NCBI GenBank assembly: GCA_038025085.1
Contig: CM076147.1
Span: 2,671,001-2,735,000, forward strand
Direction of reading: 5' to 3'
Origin: Tetragonia tetragonoides
Lineage: Eukaryota > Streptophyta > Magnoliopsida > Caryophyllales > Aizoaceae
DNA length: 64,000 nt
This document shows, in pieces, positions 24,242-36,230 of the stretch. How positions within the stretch are numbered: position 1 is the first letter of the stretch; each line of letters starts with the position of its first letter. The notes below the pieces were generated by a model. The model did no database searches, was not told where the DNA came from, and saw nothing but the letters and a program-made list of their open reading frames with translations. Both the position numbers and the translations under genes were made by a program.

Positions 24242-25299
24242 AGGACATTTTTTCAGCTCGTTGCTGGAGATTCTAGCCTTGAATTCGTCATCTGCCACCT
24301 GCCTTTGTTTGGCTTACTGGTTTTCCTCGAGCATTTCTATTCGAATGGGTGTACACTCTCCTGTGTAGAACCTAACTTCCAAAAAATTAGCATTCGTTAG
24401 ATGTGGCTTTTCTTCAGCCTTTACAGTTTCAAACTTTTCACCATTCCAGATTATGAGAATCTGATGCAAAGTTGAAGGTATGCAATAATTACTGTGGATC
24501 CAATCTCGTCCTAACAAGGCTTGATAACTATAAGTTGTATCTACTACAAAAAGGCAGTATAAGAAATCGTATTTCCTACTTTGATTTTAACTGGAAGCGA
24601 GCCATTTGATTTCGTTGCTTGCCCAGAGAACCCATATACTGCTACATCCGCTACTATTAAATCCTTCGTAGATTTTCCTAAGAGGGATAGCATTGTTAAG
24701 GGCAATACATTAATAGCAGCGCCATTATCGATTAGCACCCGATTTATACTTACATTATCAATTTCGGCCTTAATATACAATGGTTTAATATGGTTATTAT
24801 TAATAGATTTCTTATCTAATAATTCTCCTAGGACAGGGTCTATTTCGTGTTTGCAATTGCAAGTATTTTCTTCTTCGTCGAGCTCATCTAGGCAACCAAG
24901 ATCTTCATAACATCTTAAATCTAGCAACCTATCATTAATAAACTCATATGGTGTATTATCTAGGGGAGAGGGACTAAATTCTCTATCTGTATCAGATTGT
25001 GGAGACATACCTGCATAAGGAACAAATTCGAATGTTCCCTCTTCGTCTTCCTCCCCAACGAGTCGTGAAGATCCTCCTTCCTGCTTCTCGTGCTGGATTT
25101 CTGGATGCATTAGCTCGACCATATTGACATCTACTTTATCTTCAAAGTTCAGAGCTCTTTGTACAGCTTGGGTCCTTGCCAAGTCCTCGTCACTGACGAA
25201 TATTTCTAATCCATCATCAGAGGTATATTCATCTTCTTCTCTTTGTAGCCTTTCGAATTCACTTGAATGCACTTGAATGTCTTTCATTTGGTCACTCAA
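24242..25299 (-). pseudogene. Element A protease region and PR-RT linker
   Basis: The 251-codon frame 25299-24544 has an acidic N-terminal half and then VLIDNGAAINVLP near residues 187-199. This is the catalytic D-x-G site of a retroviral-type aspartic protease, with DNG in place of the commoner DTG or DSG. It continues with GKSTKDLIVADVAVYGFSG. A second frame, 24517-24314, holds LLGRDWIHSNYCIPSTLHQ, the conserved segment that precedes the RT in Tat-type polyproteins. A frameshift separates the two, and the sequence runs out before any RT motif. Gag cleavage would be this protein's job in an intact element. Confidence 0.7.
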
Positions 25300-25734
25300 G
25301 GCATCTACATCGATCCTTCGAGATCATGGTCCCTAGTGGGACATTCGATTTGTCCTACTTGAACTTGTAATGTCCCTTTCGATAGGGCATCTTCGTTAAC
25401 TCTCATTTGAGTTACTAAAGCCTCCTGTTGCATCTACATTGTAACCTGAGCTCTTGCATGGTCCAGTTTCTCAGCTGTTTGTCTTCGTTCCTGTGCTTTC
25501 GAAGGAACGGTTCCTAGATGAGTTAATCCTGACATTCGAGTATCTTCGGGATACCCTGAATATCTCTGGCCTTGGAGGGACAGTCCTCCTCTTGTAGCAA
25601 ACCCGCCCCCCTAGCCTTCCTCCTCTACCCCCTTTCATCCCTCTTCCCGTGGAATGGAAATCCGTTCGTGGTCTCTTTGGGAAGCTGTAGGATTTTTGGT
25701 AAGAGGGTACCCAATTTGGATCATTGGGAATGAT

Positions 25735-27993
25735 CTAAAGTCGCATTAATTCGAAATACAATATATCAGAACAGTCAGAGCATAATACGTTTTGGAGCCC
25801 TTTGATGTTGGTGGCTATCTTCGGGTTAACCACCCCTTCAGTTTCGAGGGCCTCCTTATAGGTTTTGTTTCTGTCATTGGCCTGAGGGACTTGTTCCCTA
25901 TTAGGTCTCACCTCTTGTTGATGCACTTCGAGATCTTCCTTTGATTGCATCCCTAGAGTGACCCTCTCGACATAAGTCAGCTCGATGTTACCCAACTCGA
26001 CCTGTTTGGTGACAAACCTTCGAAAAATCTGACATTGGTCAGTTGTGTGTAGAGTGTTCATATGCCATCTACACATTCCTTCTAATGCTTCGTCTTTGAC
26101 TTTTGTGAAGGTTAAGATTCCTTGATCTATGCACCTATTATACATAATGTTTGCCATTTTTGTATAGTTTGATATCTGCAAACACAACATAGCAGAATGG
26201 TCAATACTAACCATATTTATATCCAAAGTTTGTTGGAAGGATGTTTTTCTATTTCCATTTTATCCTTTTCTGGGAAGAACAATTCCTTATCGTCTATTTT
26301 CTTCTGAATACTAATATCACGGAAAAATGTACAATCCTTTGTTTTGTGAGTTACTGAGTTGTGCCATTTACAATAGGGTTTCTTTCCTATTTCCGGATTC
26401 CAAGGTATTCTAACAATATTTGTCCTCCTACTCTTTTTGTTAGCAAGCAACCAATCAAAGATTTTATCTACCTGGGATATATCAAAGGTATATTTCTTTT
26501 GTTTACCCCCTGTTTCGAGGAGTGTATCCTTTTTCTCTAATTAAGGACATGCAAATAGTGGCAATTTTTTAAATTCGGTATAATCTACTTCATTTGTATT
26601 CTCGAACGTCTAAGGTATTTCTATTTCGAAAGTATTAAAACCCTGATGTTTTCGTTGACTTTCCTCTCTTAGCATATTTTTGTATCTAATGGCACTTTCT
26701 GCTAATTCTCGAAAATCACCAAAGGGTAAGCCATCAAATTTCATTCTGTATTCGATGGCCATATTTTCTTTTGCTAGTTACACAAACTCATTTTCTGGTA
26801 AGTTAGTATGGCAACGTATTCGAGCCCTCTTAAATCTGGCCAAGTATTCTTCTACTGACTCCCCTGTATGTTGTCTAGTCCTAGCCAAGTCACTCATCGA
26901 GATACCAGGATCTGCCCTAGCAAAATGGTTTTGGAAATGAAACTGCATTTCCTCCCAACTGTGTATAGAATTAGGGGCTAAACTGTTATACCAATTAAAA
27001 GTTGTTCCAGTTAGGAAACTAGGGAACATTTGAAGCTTTGGATACTCAATATCCGCAACTTCCCTATATTGACACGAGAATCTAGCCATATGCTCTAAGG
27101 CAGACACATTATCTTCTCCGAAAAATAATGTAAAATCAGGACCCTAAATCCTCTTGGGAATGGATGCGCCCTATCTATCCAGTCGGAATATGGTTTACTG
27201 GTTAGGGGTCAATGAACCCTTCTCAATGTCGGCCCATACAGTCTCTCGACAATATGTGTTGTGATGGAATATTTGGCATCCTAGGATATTCGAATGTTTG
27301 TCCTTGATGTATGCCTAAGTTATCCCTACCTCCAGTGGGGCCTAAACCTAAGTTGGTATTTACACCAGGTGATGATGTAAGATTGATAGGATTCGAAGGC
27401 TGTCCCTGTTCGAGATCTGTAAAAGGTCCTTGTGGGTCTCTCGGTAACCCAACTGCATGTCCTAGAGGTATTTCGTTCATATTACCTATAGGGCTTTTAT
27501 CTTTTGAAGTTCTTTCGACCAACTGTATGACCTTTTCGATAAGTTGGTTATGCTTTTCTATATGTGGCTCTAAGTTAACTATCACGTTGGTGTCCATGGT
27601 TTTTGACAGGGCCATAAATGTTGTATTAAAGATCTCATTTATATCTAATATTACTTTTCTCACTTCTCAAGCAAGGTAATCTTTTGAATCCGCTGCCACG
27701 CTTTGAATGATCTGAGTACAAACCCTCGAGGTTTCATGTGCTAAGGTTCAATATTAGTCGTTAAACTCCTTTCGTTGGCTCTCTCGAGATGCCAATAGAT
27801 TTTCTTTCATGATATCCACAAACTTCTCATAAATTTCACTTATGTCGACTTTTCGTCTTTGTGGGGTTTCTTCTCTAGAGGAAGAGCCTTGTGGTTGTGA
27901 TGCATTGTTCGATGCATTGTTGGATGCATTATCATCCCTCTGGGTATTTGATTCATCTATAGGATTTCTTATTTGAGATCTGGTTTGAGGCAT
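25735..27993 (-). pseudogene. Element A gag (degraded, two zinc knuckles)
   Basis: The start is ATG at 27993 (MPQTRSQIRNP). The frame is broken by TAA and TGA near 27750 and another TGA near 27667, then continues to 27223. A frameshifted block at 27107-26778 is the capsid, with FNWYNSLAPNSIHSWEEMQ and GESVEEYLARFKRAR, the retrotransposon gag fold. Downstream are two zinc knuckles, CKWHNSVTHKTKDC near 26340-26375 and CRWHMNTLHTTDQC near 26045-26085. Both are CX2HX4HX4C. The protein would build the virus-like particle and package RNA. With several stops and at least one frameshift it is not functional. Confidence 0.72.
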
Positions 27994-28025
27994 TACAGGT
28001 ATATTCGTGGAGTGTATTTCGTTAC

Positions 28026-28042
28026 TCCCACTGTGGTCGCCA
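28026..28042 (-). other. Element A primer binding site (tRNA-Arg-like)
   Basis: The minus strand reads TGGCGACCACAGTGGGA six bases after the LTR. It resembles the tRNA-Arg primer sites of Tat/Ogre elements and the sites of elements B and C. Confidence 0.65.
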
Positions 28043-28048
28043 AAATTT

Positions 28049-28858
28049 TGTTTCCTGGTTTTCTATACTTAGGGGTCACAAGCAACCTATATGGTCAGCC
28101 CTACGGCCCTTAAAAAGGTCCTAAATAAGGTCAAGGACTTTGTGGGGTAGGTCGTTTCCTAATCGAACCTACACCTTCCACCCCTAACACCCTCGTTAAC
28201 AGTGGACAGAATGCAACAATGATAGTTAGTTTTCGAGTACAAATTACTAAATAGAACACCACATAGCAAGCACAATTAAGAAAACTTCAAAAGACCAAGA
28301 TTTTTAGATTCACATCTAAAAGTACTTCATTCGATGAGAAAGGTACAAACGACAAAGGAAATAAATAATATACAAGCAAGATAGAAGCAATTATACCTCG
28401 GCGAAGGCGCCATTGCTTGGTGTGCTCGAAGAGCTTCTACAATTACTCTACTCCTAGATTTCTACACTATTCTATTCTAACTATGACTTCTCGTCAGGGT
28501 GAGCTCGGCTGCCTTGTCCTTCTTGTTCTTCAATTATTTATAGGAGAATATTGGGGAGCTTTTTGGATAACTGCCCATGATCTCACATTCTCTTTTTTGC
28601 CCACTTGTCTTGGTCTTCAACTGCTCACGTTTCTTTGACTCCTGATCGTGGGAGTTATTTATTTCTTCCAAACTTATTTGTATCAAAATTGCGTATTTAT
28701 ACGTATTCGTATACGGATATCTTGGACTACAGTGTTTCTGTCCATTTAAATTGGGCTTTTCCATCGAGCCAGACCTTGTCTTTCGATTTTGACTTTTTCA
28801 CTTATTTATCTACAATAAAATAAGTCCCATTATTTATTGGACCTATTGATATAACACA
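28049..28858 (-). repeat. Element A, 5' LTR (about 810 bp)
   Basis: On the minus strand it begins TGTGTTATATC and ends GGAAACA. A TATA box CTATAAATAA lies on the minus strand at about 28536-28545. The 3' partner LTR is absent from the window. Confidence 0.6.
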
Positions 28859-30760
28859 CCATGTTTTCGTACTTAACAGTAAGCAAATAGAGTGATTCCA
28901 AAACCTAACCTGTGTCATTTTGGGTCTTCTTTCTTCTGTAAAAATCTAGAGTTGGTACAGTTCGTGAGTAGGACATTATCGTCAAATTACAAGCTTTTGG
29001 AATGTAAATTAAGACTTGCGATTTTCGATTTAACTGGAATTAATTACAAGAATTTAGTGTCCAATATTTACACACATTAAACTAGGTTGGTTTATGATTA
29101 TGTACACAAATTATCGAGAATTATCGTGGACGTTAAGACAATTAACGAAATTAAACAATAGTTCAGCACTTCGTTCATGATGACAATTTTGACAGAAATA
29201 TTTCTTTCTTGGCAGATTATCGCTCGGTTTTGTTTAATTCATTAAAAATACATTCAAAGTCAAATTCGAGTAATTTCAAAGTCCAAAATGGTCCAAATCG
29301 AGTCTAGTATCCATTCCAAGAGTCACTTTGCATTGAGGTAGTGCAAATCACCATGTTATTTACATATTATTGAAGGTTATCAATTCTGGATATTAGGTCG
29401 TTTTTTAATTTTTAGCATTTTTTATTCTAATTATAACTTCATCACTTTTAGGCAGTGTCAAGTACATACATTTAGGACTGTTAAGAAAAACTCTTAAAAA
29501 TTAGTGATGTTCGTAACTGAGGTAATTAGGTCATTGTTTAACAAGTTAAAAATGTCCAAATGTCTAAACTGTCCAGCATAACGTTGTCACTATAGAATCC
29601 ATGGTAAATTCGTTACTTATCCAAAATATGCAAACTCGGTCTTTGTAGAACCGTGAAAATATCCTATACAAATTGTCCAAAGTTTTGGTTAACGTTAATT
29701 TCACTCGGATCTAACCGTTCAATAATCCGCAAAATGTAAACGACGTTGATACTTACGAAACTATAAAAACAATCCGAGATTATTACAATAAATAATTATT
29801 ACTCCTCTAAGGCCATTATTTTGTTTGATATGCAAAAGGAATATTTTTTTAACATTTTTGATGAAGATATATCAAGATGGTGAGTATAACAACACAAGTA
29901 AAAAAACACACAAAGTTAGCACTCGCTCATCCTCACCGATTTTTCATTTTTATCTTGTAATTAACGTCTAAACCCTCAATAAAGGTCGAATCATATTAGT
30001 TTCTTAGCCTTTGAAAAATGGTAGACCCAATGGATAATCCCATATCGCAACAAACCAAAGAGTGGGTTTATAATTAGTGAAGTTAGTTTAATAAATAAAA
30101 TTATAATAAATAGAAATGGGAGAGGGATTTACACAAAGATCAAAAGAATGAAAAGGGGGTGAATAAAAAGTTACAAAGATGAAGAGATTGTTACCCTTTG
30201 TTTGAGGTTGATCTTGACTCTTCAATTATTAGAGATTATACTAAAAGAGCCTCTTTTTTTTGTGTTTGTGTTTGTTTTTTTTTTTTTTGGTTTTTCTTCT
30301 TGGTTTTTCTTAACTTCTAAAAGTTCTAACTTAAAACTACTAGAAAGTGAGGAGTAGAGATGGAAGATGAGAGAAAATAACTTAGAAAAATTCACTAAGC
30401 AAAGGCCCTTTGTAAGTGGGAATATGGGAGGTATTTATAGGAAAAATCAAGGGGTGGGGGATTAGGGTTTGTGGGTAAAAAATTAAAAAATAATACTAAA
30501 AAAATAGAAAGTATGTTGATTAGGGGGCAATTTAGGCGGCAAGTATAGGAGTTAAATTTAGGGGTCAAGTGTAGATGACTAAGAGAAGAAATAGGAATAT
30601 TAGAAAGTAAAAATGATGTTAGGCTATATTGGGTAAGTGGGAGACAATGGGGATATTTTGTGATTTTTGGGGGGTAGGACAAATTATAGATAAAACAAAG
30701 TGAGGAAGAAAGAAGGAAATAAAAAGAAAAACTGAGAGTAGTAAATCGGGTGGGGGCCGC

Positions 30761-30763
<3 letters not shown>

Positions 30764-30818
<55 letters not shown>
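30764..30818. repeat. (GA)n microsatellite in element B 3' LTR
   Basis: Perfect GA run; the counterpart in the 5' LTR is shorter (about 42825-42868). It opens long S/L frames on the minus strand that are not genes. Confidence 0.9.
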
Positions 30819-30822
<4 letters not shown>

Positions 30823-30827
30823 GTGTG

Positions 30828-31554
30828 GGCAATGGGGGATCCAAGATTGTGGAACTGGGTATGCACAATTACAAGAAAAACGGTAATACATAAAACACAA
30901 TCCAAACTAGTAAAATCATAAAATTGACAATGACAAGTATTCCAATTTGATAATTTTAAGTTAAGTTTCGAATTACAGAAATACTATAATTTATATACTA
31001 ATAGTATTCATACCAATATTAGTAAAAAAAGAAATTGGATGGAGCACATAGCAGTAATAAAAACCTACTAGACTATTTTAATTTCAAACTCAAAAAATTA
31101 GTCATAACTATTAAGTATAAATAAGTAATAAAAAAATAGAAGGACAATGTTGGGCAACGCTCTCTCGACCTTTATTTCTTAGATTGCTAAAGACTAAAGA
31201 GGGATAATAGCGAGTAGAGGAGAGAGAAAGAGAGGAGGGACTAAGGAGAGTAGAGAACCGGAGATTAGAGAAAAAAGTAAGTAAAATAAAAGTAATAAAT
31301 AAAGGAAGACCAATTCACTTTTTCTGATTCTAGTGTCAGACCCTCATGATTGATCATGTGTCAATTATCAAGCCTCCAAGGCCCATAGAGAGATATACAG
31401 TACATAATGGAGAGAGACAACGTTTGGGCCTGCGTTGGGTATATGATGCTTTTAATTCATGGGTCAGGTACTTATGGGCCTACACGCACAAGGAACATTT
31501 TCTGGGATTGGGTATGCACGTGCATACCCATTGTGTTGGCTAGATCCGCCCCCT
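30828..31554. mobile_element. 727-bp insertion with inverted ends in element B 3' LTR
   Basis: The other B LTR runs straight from the GA repeat to GAAAAAAAACA, giving an empty site. The insert has TGGGTATGCAC near its left end and GTGCATACCCA near its right end, with similar flanking GGGGATC and GATCCGCCCC arms. GGTGTG occurs on both sides (30822-30827 and 31555-31560). This is consistent with a non-autonomous DNA transposon; the family is unknown. Confidence 0.45.
31510..31529. other. Perfect 20-bp palindrome
   Basis: GGGTATGCACGTGCATACCC, at the right end of the 727-bp insertion; half of it recurs at the left end as GGGTATGCAC. Confidence 0.8.
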
Positions 31555-32054
31555 GGTGTGAGAAAAAGAAAAAAAAAACAAAACTAAATAGAAAAACAAA
31601 CTAGCTAATACTTACGTAAAGAAGGGAAGAGATTTTTTTTTTTTTTTTTTTTTTCCGATGGGGTCCACCATGGATCAGAATTTGTGTTTTACTTTTTTTC
31701 TTTTTATTCCATGTTTTTGTCCTTTTCATCTCTTCCTTGCTGGGGGTTTAGTACATAAAACATATAAGTGTCCATATTTCACATTAAAGTGATCAATGTT
31801 AATAATGACCCACGGTTAAATTAAAAATGACCCATTTAACACTAAAAGTGACCCCTGTTTAATACTAAGAGTGGCCCCTATTTAAAATAAAGTGACCCAT
31901 TTAACAATAGAAGTGATCCGTTTAACGCTAAAAGTGATCCACGTTTAAATATCCAAAACACGAACATTTTTTTTTTATGTTAGCCCTTTATAAAATAAAA
32001 ACTAATAATTATAATAATAATAAATAAAAAGGAGTCAAAATTTTGGTGTCTACA

Positions 32055-32069
32055 GATGCCCCTCGTTGA
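32055..32069 (-). other. Element B polypurine tract
   Basis: The minus strand reads TCAACGAGGGGCATC directly before the LTR start TGTAGACACC. Compare AAAGTGGGGGCTTC before the 3' LTR of element C. Confidence 0.65.
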
Positions 32070-32159
32070 TCGAGTTTCTAAGAAACAAATATTGAGTTTC
32101 GTAGAAACGAAGGTCAACGATACCAAATAGACACAAAATTTTGACTTAGGAAAGTAAAA

Positions 32160-33150
32160 ATTAAAAAGAAAGACACGGATTAATCATACTCTCTTGGAGC
32201 TAAAGACGATGATGTGCCACTCTCAAGGAGCCAATGCGCGAATTTGTCAAAACTTTTTAGAGTAAAGACGATGATGTGCCACACTCTCAAAGAGCCAATG
32301 CGCTAATTTTTCACACTCTTAAGGAGCTGATATATTATCATACTCTCAAGGAGTCAAGTTAATAATTTTCCATACTCTTTAAGAGCTAAGGCGATTGATT
32401 TACCATGCTCTCCAGGAGCCAGTGCCTCAATTTATAACACTCTCAAGAAGTCAATCCAGGTTTATGCATGCAAATTATTTTTATTCTCATTTTTTTTTGT
32501 TCATTCTTCCTTCTTCTTTCTTGCTAATTCTTTTTTTTTTTTTGAATCTTTTCTTATTTTTATTTCAAATGTACATTTATGAGAGTTGGTATGCAGTAGC
32601 TAGTACTTTAAAAAATTTGGTATTTTTCGGGAGTATACTTTCGAGAAGTTGATACCCTCAGGGAGTTTAAACTTTCAAGAAGATGATACTCTCAATGGGC
32701 TAGTGCATTCAATACCCTCAAGAAGTTAATACTTTCGAGAAGCTAATACTCTCGAGAAGCTAATGCTCTTAGGGAGTTAAAACTTTTAAGAAGCGGATGC
32801 TCTCGAGGAGCAGATACTTTCAAGAAGCCAATACTCTCAAGGAGCTGATACTTTCAAGAAGTTGGACACTCTCGAGGAGTGATACTTTCAAGATGCTGGA
32901 CACTCTCGAGGAGCTGATACTTTCAAGAAGTCAGGACTCTCAAGGAGCTAATACTTTCAAGAAGCTGGTACTCTCAAGGAGCTAATAATTTCAAGAACCC
33001 AAGACTCTCAAGGAGCTAATACTTTCAAGAAGCTGGTACTCTCAAGGTGCTAATAATTTCAAGAAGCCAGGACTCTCAAGGAGCTAATACTTTCAAGAAG
33101 TTAGTACTCTCAAGGAGCTAACACTTTCAAGAAGCTGGTACTTTCATTTT
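32160..33150. repeat. 17-bp/34-bp hierarchical tandem repeat in element B
   Basis: The right half (about 32640-33145) alternates ACTCTCAAGGAGCTAAT with ACTTTCAAGAAGCTGGT. These are two diverged 17-bp monomers forming a 34-bp dimer repeated more than ten times. The left half (32160-32480) has the same CACTCTCAAGGAGC core spaced more widely. A plus-strand frame at 32797-32985 is a by-product of the repeat. Confidence 0.85.
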
Positions 33151-36100
33151 CAAGAAAAGCATGATTGTGGACCGTGTAGTAAAACAGTTTTACAAATTTT
33201 TTATTTTAAAACAAAAGGCATGATAATCCAAGAAAAATCGGGGTATAAAAACCCACTACCTGTATATGAACATATGCATAACTTTCTAAAGAGTTGTCGA
33301 GTAGAGATTCTAAAGAGTGAACTTGCATCTTTTTGTTGGGTTTGAAATTATAGCAGGGCATTTTTTGAAATTCGCGACACACATGCGTAATTGCCCCTAA
33401 CACAAATTGGTGATAAAGAGGAGGGTTAGTAATCGAGGGGCATACTGGTATGTAGGCGTCTGGGGTTCTATGAGGCATTTAGGCGCAAAGATTGATGGTT
33501 TTGTCAAGTTCAGGTAGAGATTTGAAGGAAACATATTCTATTCAAACTTATAGTGCTCGACTAGCAGGTGCATTTTAAGGAGAACTCTTCTTCACTTGTC
33601 CAAGTATATAATTGATCTTCTTGAGAGGAAAAAAGGCCATTAACATCAAATGATCGAGTTTCAAAGAATCCACCTTGAATAAGTTAGTTGCCCCTAACAA
33701 CGGCTTTCCAAATTTTCGATTTATTGAAAAGTTATGTGCTCTTTTTCCTTGCATTTGCATCTGAAAAATTCTGCATGCCGATTCTCATGTCTTCGCAAGA
33801 ACCTCTTTCCTCAACACATGCTCACTAAAAATGTCAAGGCGCTTTTTATTTGAAAATGTACACGCGAAAATATTTTATGTATAGTGAGCTCGCAATCAAT
33901 TAACTCGTCAACATGACACGTTTAAGAGTGTAAGTTTCAATTCCAAATTAGATGTAACTCAAAGACATTCACGCCTCAATTTTGGGTGACCCAGTTTATA
34001 TGTAATCTAGTTGTTCGACTAACAATGATATCTAGATATGAGATACTTTGGTTGAACTGTATTATTGTTTAAGTTGATTCCCATGACTTCCAGCACCTTT
34101 GTGCAATAGTGCATGGTTTGTCCTCTCGATTATTGGTCGGTTTAACTGGTCACCTTTTGGTACTTTTGATTTATTTTTTATTTTATTTTGTGGTGAGAAT
34201 TTCATCAGGAAATGATATACCTTTTTACGCGAATGTTCCCGCTTCATGAGGCGCGAACACGCGGTTACTCAATATATCACAACCTTTGATATGCTTCGCA
34301 TGCTCATACTCTTGATCGCAATCATCTCGTGATTACTATGGATGCCCCATTGGGTTTTACAGAGGCCTCCTCCGAGAGCATTTGAACAAATTTTTCCACA
34401 CTTTCTCTTTTTCAAGCAGAAATAAATAAAATACCTTTCGAGAGTCGCCATGGAAGTCAGGTACTAGTTAGGTGGATTAATATATAAAAGCCTTTCCTCA
34501 ACATCTCACATCTTGGAATCAAAAGGAGTCGATGTCCTAGATTGCTTAAAAGCTAGTTCAAACAGAATGAGAGTTAGTCCTTCAAGTCTAATCTTGATCT
34601 TGAATTGGAAGAAACCTCAAACACGTCATGTTAATGAAATCAACCAAAGAGAACTCATTAGGCACTCAAGATTTTCCGTACACACATCATTTTTTCAAAT
34701 TTTATTTTCCATGCCCCTTGGGTGAAAGTTGAGCATTGTGTTAACCGAATCCAAGAGGATCGCCTACGTATCCCTTTGAAGGGAATGCAGGACTTCCTAC
34801 CAGATGCACATCTTCAATTGTCGGTCTTGGTGGCACATTTTTGCCCTGGTTCTTGGTTCACGATCACTACTCTAATGATCGTTCTTTGCAAATATTGATC
34901 CTTCAAATTTCAAAAAGTCGGCTTTGCTTTGTCATGACCATGAATTGGAGTTCACCACAAAAGTGTTTATCGTGTTCACAATTGAATAGAAGTGTTCCTC
35001 CAACCAAAATGTGGAAATGGTGATGCAAATGTGGATGCCCCTTGGAATGGTGAGTAGTGGAAAGATAAGGAACTCAAATAGTTGGGTTTGCAAAATGTGT
35101 TTAGGGTTGCAGGTATAGGGCATTTCGACAGGCCTCTAAGACACTTGTCATGCATATGTTCGAATATCAATTAATTCATAACAAAAATTATCACATTCTA
35201 CTTTTTTAAAACATTTGAGAAAAAAAAGCATATTCAACAATGCTTATGATCATGACCCAAAAAAAATAAAATGCATTTGAATACATCTCCAAACAACCGC
35301 CTAGTCATCTAGACTTGGTAACTGGACGACTAAGTTATTTCGAAGCGGATCTTGACAACTGGATCTGGGGTTCCAAGACCTTCCTTCCAAATCCCAATTT
35401 GTTACAAAACTGATCTTATCCCTAGCAAGTTAGTGCTAAAACTTAAAAAATGAGATGAATGCAAGCAAATGCGCACAACAATGCAAGATAATCCTGAGGG
35501 CAACATGAATCATGCATGAAATTCTTTTTGATTATTTTAAAAGTTTTTATTATTATTTGAAAACAAGAAAATGGACTTCCCAGAACAATCCTTTGAAGAT
35601 TAAAGTTAAAATGAAATCATTATTTCTCCAAGTTATATACAAAAAATGGGTTAAAACGAATCTCGACCTTTTGTATTTCCCAAAATCTTTCTTTCCTATT
35701 TTTCTCTTTTTCCTCTATTATTCCCTTTTTTGGATTTCAACTTTTTTTTTTGCTTTTTTTTTTCTTTCTTTTCACTTCGCATCTTTCTTTTTTTTGTTGT
35801 TGGACCGCACCCGAAGGCTGCGTATTACGTATCTCCAATGTGCAAACAAACATTTTTCGAGAATATTGAATATTTTGAAAATGCGCATTGGAGAATCTGG
35901 TCCACGTAGTTTTGGATAATAACTGATTTTTTTTTTCTTCTTTTTTTTAGTAGAGCTCAAAAAGAGCTACCTACGTACCCCAGTGCATGTGAGTACAAGT
36001 GTGTCTAGATATTGCCAAATCCTACGGGGATCAGGCCATACGTAGTTCTTGTTACAAACTTTAATTTACACATTATTGAAAGCATTAAAAGAGTTAGAGA

Positions 36101-36230
36101 TTTCTTGGTGGGGGCTCACAATACAAAGGGTGATGCCAGATATTCATGATCAAGTTGGTCGCCCTGGAGATTAGGTAGTGGATTGTTCGGGATGTTGGGA
36201 GGATTGTTGTTGGTTTTGGCAGTGTTTATA
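33150..36230. other. Non-coding downstream body of element B
   Basis: No conserved protein is visible. Motifs related to CTACGTATCCC recur near 34768, 35822 and 35970. The same CTACGTATCC motif follows integrase in element C (about 50490, opposite strand), so this is probably leftover post-pol sequence. T-rich runs occur near 35690-35800. Confidence 0.5.

Larger units (their letters stand above)
24242..28858 (-). mobile_element. Element A: truncated Ty3/Gypsy retrotransposon (gag and protease only)
   Basis: Order on the minus strand is a 5' LTR (28858-28049), a tRNA-Arg-like primer site, degraded gag, two CHHC zinc knuckles, and a protease with its downstream linker. Homology then stops near 24242. 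No RT, RNase H, integrase, polypurine tract or 3' LTR is visible, so the copy is truncated. The primer site and the IPSTLHQ linker motif suggest the Tat/Ogre branch of Ty3/Gypsy. Its 5' LTR abuts the broken 3' LTR of element B. Whether A inserted into B or the two were joined by a rearrangement is unclear. Confidence 0.75.
28914..32054 (-). repeat. Element B, 3' LTR (U5 end missing)
   Basis: On the minus strand it starts TGTAGACACC at 32054. The TATA box CCTATAAATACC lies at about 30430-30442. Similarity to the 5' LTR begins abruptly at 28914; the roughly 1.4 kb matching 39441-40887 is absent. A 727-bp insert (30828-31554) is not present in the other LTR. Confidence 0.75.

Noticed and set aside
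24581..24910. Plus-strand frame of 109 codons over element A
   Set aside because: Shadow of the protease frame on the minus strand.
30395..30905. Minus-strand frames of 73-157 codons with long S-L repeats
   Set aside because: They are translations of the (GA)n microsatellite in the B LTR; the same happens at 42454-42948.
32797..32985. Plus-strand frame with repeated LILSRS and FKKL motifs
   Set aside because: By-product of the 17/34-bp tandem repeat; no start context and no conservation beyond the repeat.
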